A stretch of DNA of 64,000 bases from Isosphaera pallida ATCC 43644 (GTDB lineage Bacteria > Planctomycetota > Planctomycetia > Isosphaerales > Isosphaeraceae). A program made the translations under genes and the position numbers. Where the stretch lies: contig NC_014962.1 in the NCBI RefSeq assembly GCF_000186345.1, forward strand, positions 4,244,450-4,308,449. The letters run 5' to 3'. The notes under the pieces were generated by a model, which saw only the letters and a program-made list of their open reading frames with translations, had not been told where the DNA came from and searched no databases. Positions 63,853 to 64,000 of the stretch are shown one piece after another (position 1 is the first letter of the stretch; the number at the start of each line of letters is the position of its first letter).

Positions 63853-64000
63853 TCGCAACGCCTCTCGGTTTTCTCTCTCGTTGGTCATTGAGACCGAGGT
63901 GGAAGTCCCGGCTTCGGACGACAAGGAGGAGTCACCAATCGTTTCATCCTCCGCGTTTCCAGGAAAGCGGCTTGGGCTCGTCGGATTGCTCAGTTCCTCA

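Overview
This 64 kb window is chromosomal DNA from a high-GC planctomycete. The evidence is a DUF1559 prepilin-like protein with the FTLIE signal, two very large WD40 proteins (one carrying a planctomycete-type c-type cytochrome head), a PPC-type exported protein, a Ser/Thr kinase with DWG in place of DFG and a TPR-like tail, a PEP-CTERM-sorted protease, a sulfatase and a DUF1326 protein. The style best fits the Isosphaeraceae. An Isosphaera-like organism is a guess that needs a genome search. No rRNA, tRNA, CRISPR array, prophage or insertion sequence was seen.

Layout. 1-4.2 kb: truncated start of a histone-deacetylase-family gene, divergent argG, then three small unknown proteins. 4.6-18.7 kb: a membrane hybrid histidine kinase, a PPC-domain exported protein, a cytochrome/WD40 protein, hemL, a second WD40 protein and a lone receiver protein ending at a clear intrinsic terminator. 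18.9-22.3 kb: DUF1559 protein, Gfo/Idh/MocA oxidoreductase, PEP-CTERM trypsin-like protease. 22.6-29.3 kb: AI-2E transporter coupled to selD, then gatC-gatA-gatB and a small membrane protein. 29.2-33.1 kb (minus strand): rhodanese/DUF2892 protein, DUF3365 haem lipoprotein, CNNM/CorC-type protein and Xer recombinase. 33.5-38.9 kb: two unknowns, a beta-CASP metallo-beta-lactamase nuclease and an aldehyde ferredoxin oxidoreductase family protein. 39.1-42.0 kb: a PAS-GAF-PHY bacteriophytochrome hybrid kinase. 42.2-53.5 kb: LarA-like protein, methyltransferase, a large inverted repeat with heptad repeats, sulfatase, M48 peptidase, exported unknowns, DUF1326 protein, lipoprotein and HtrA/DegP protease. 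54-63.8 kb: divergent RlmN-like radical SAM enzyme, Ser/Thr kinase, and an RND efflux pair (membrane fusion protein plus HAE1 pump) behind a perfect TetR-type palindrome, closed by a strong hairpin.

How it fits together. Core metabolism and translation genes (argG, hemL, gatCAB, selD) alternate with signalling and envelope genes. The most interesting items are the phytochrome, whose GAF pocket has the usual Cys/Met-His pair replaced by His-Cys; the 80-nt inverted repeat plus heptad array between convergent genes at 44.7-45.0 kb; the palindromic operator lying between -35 and -10 of the efflux operon with no regulator gene in the window; the stand-alone aldehyde ferredoxin oxidoreductase; and the overlapping rhodanese/haem-lipoprotein pair.
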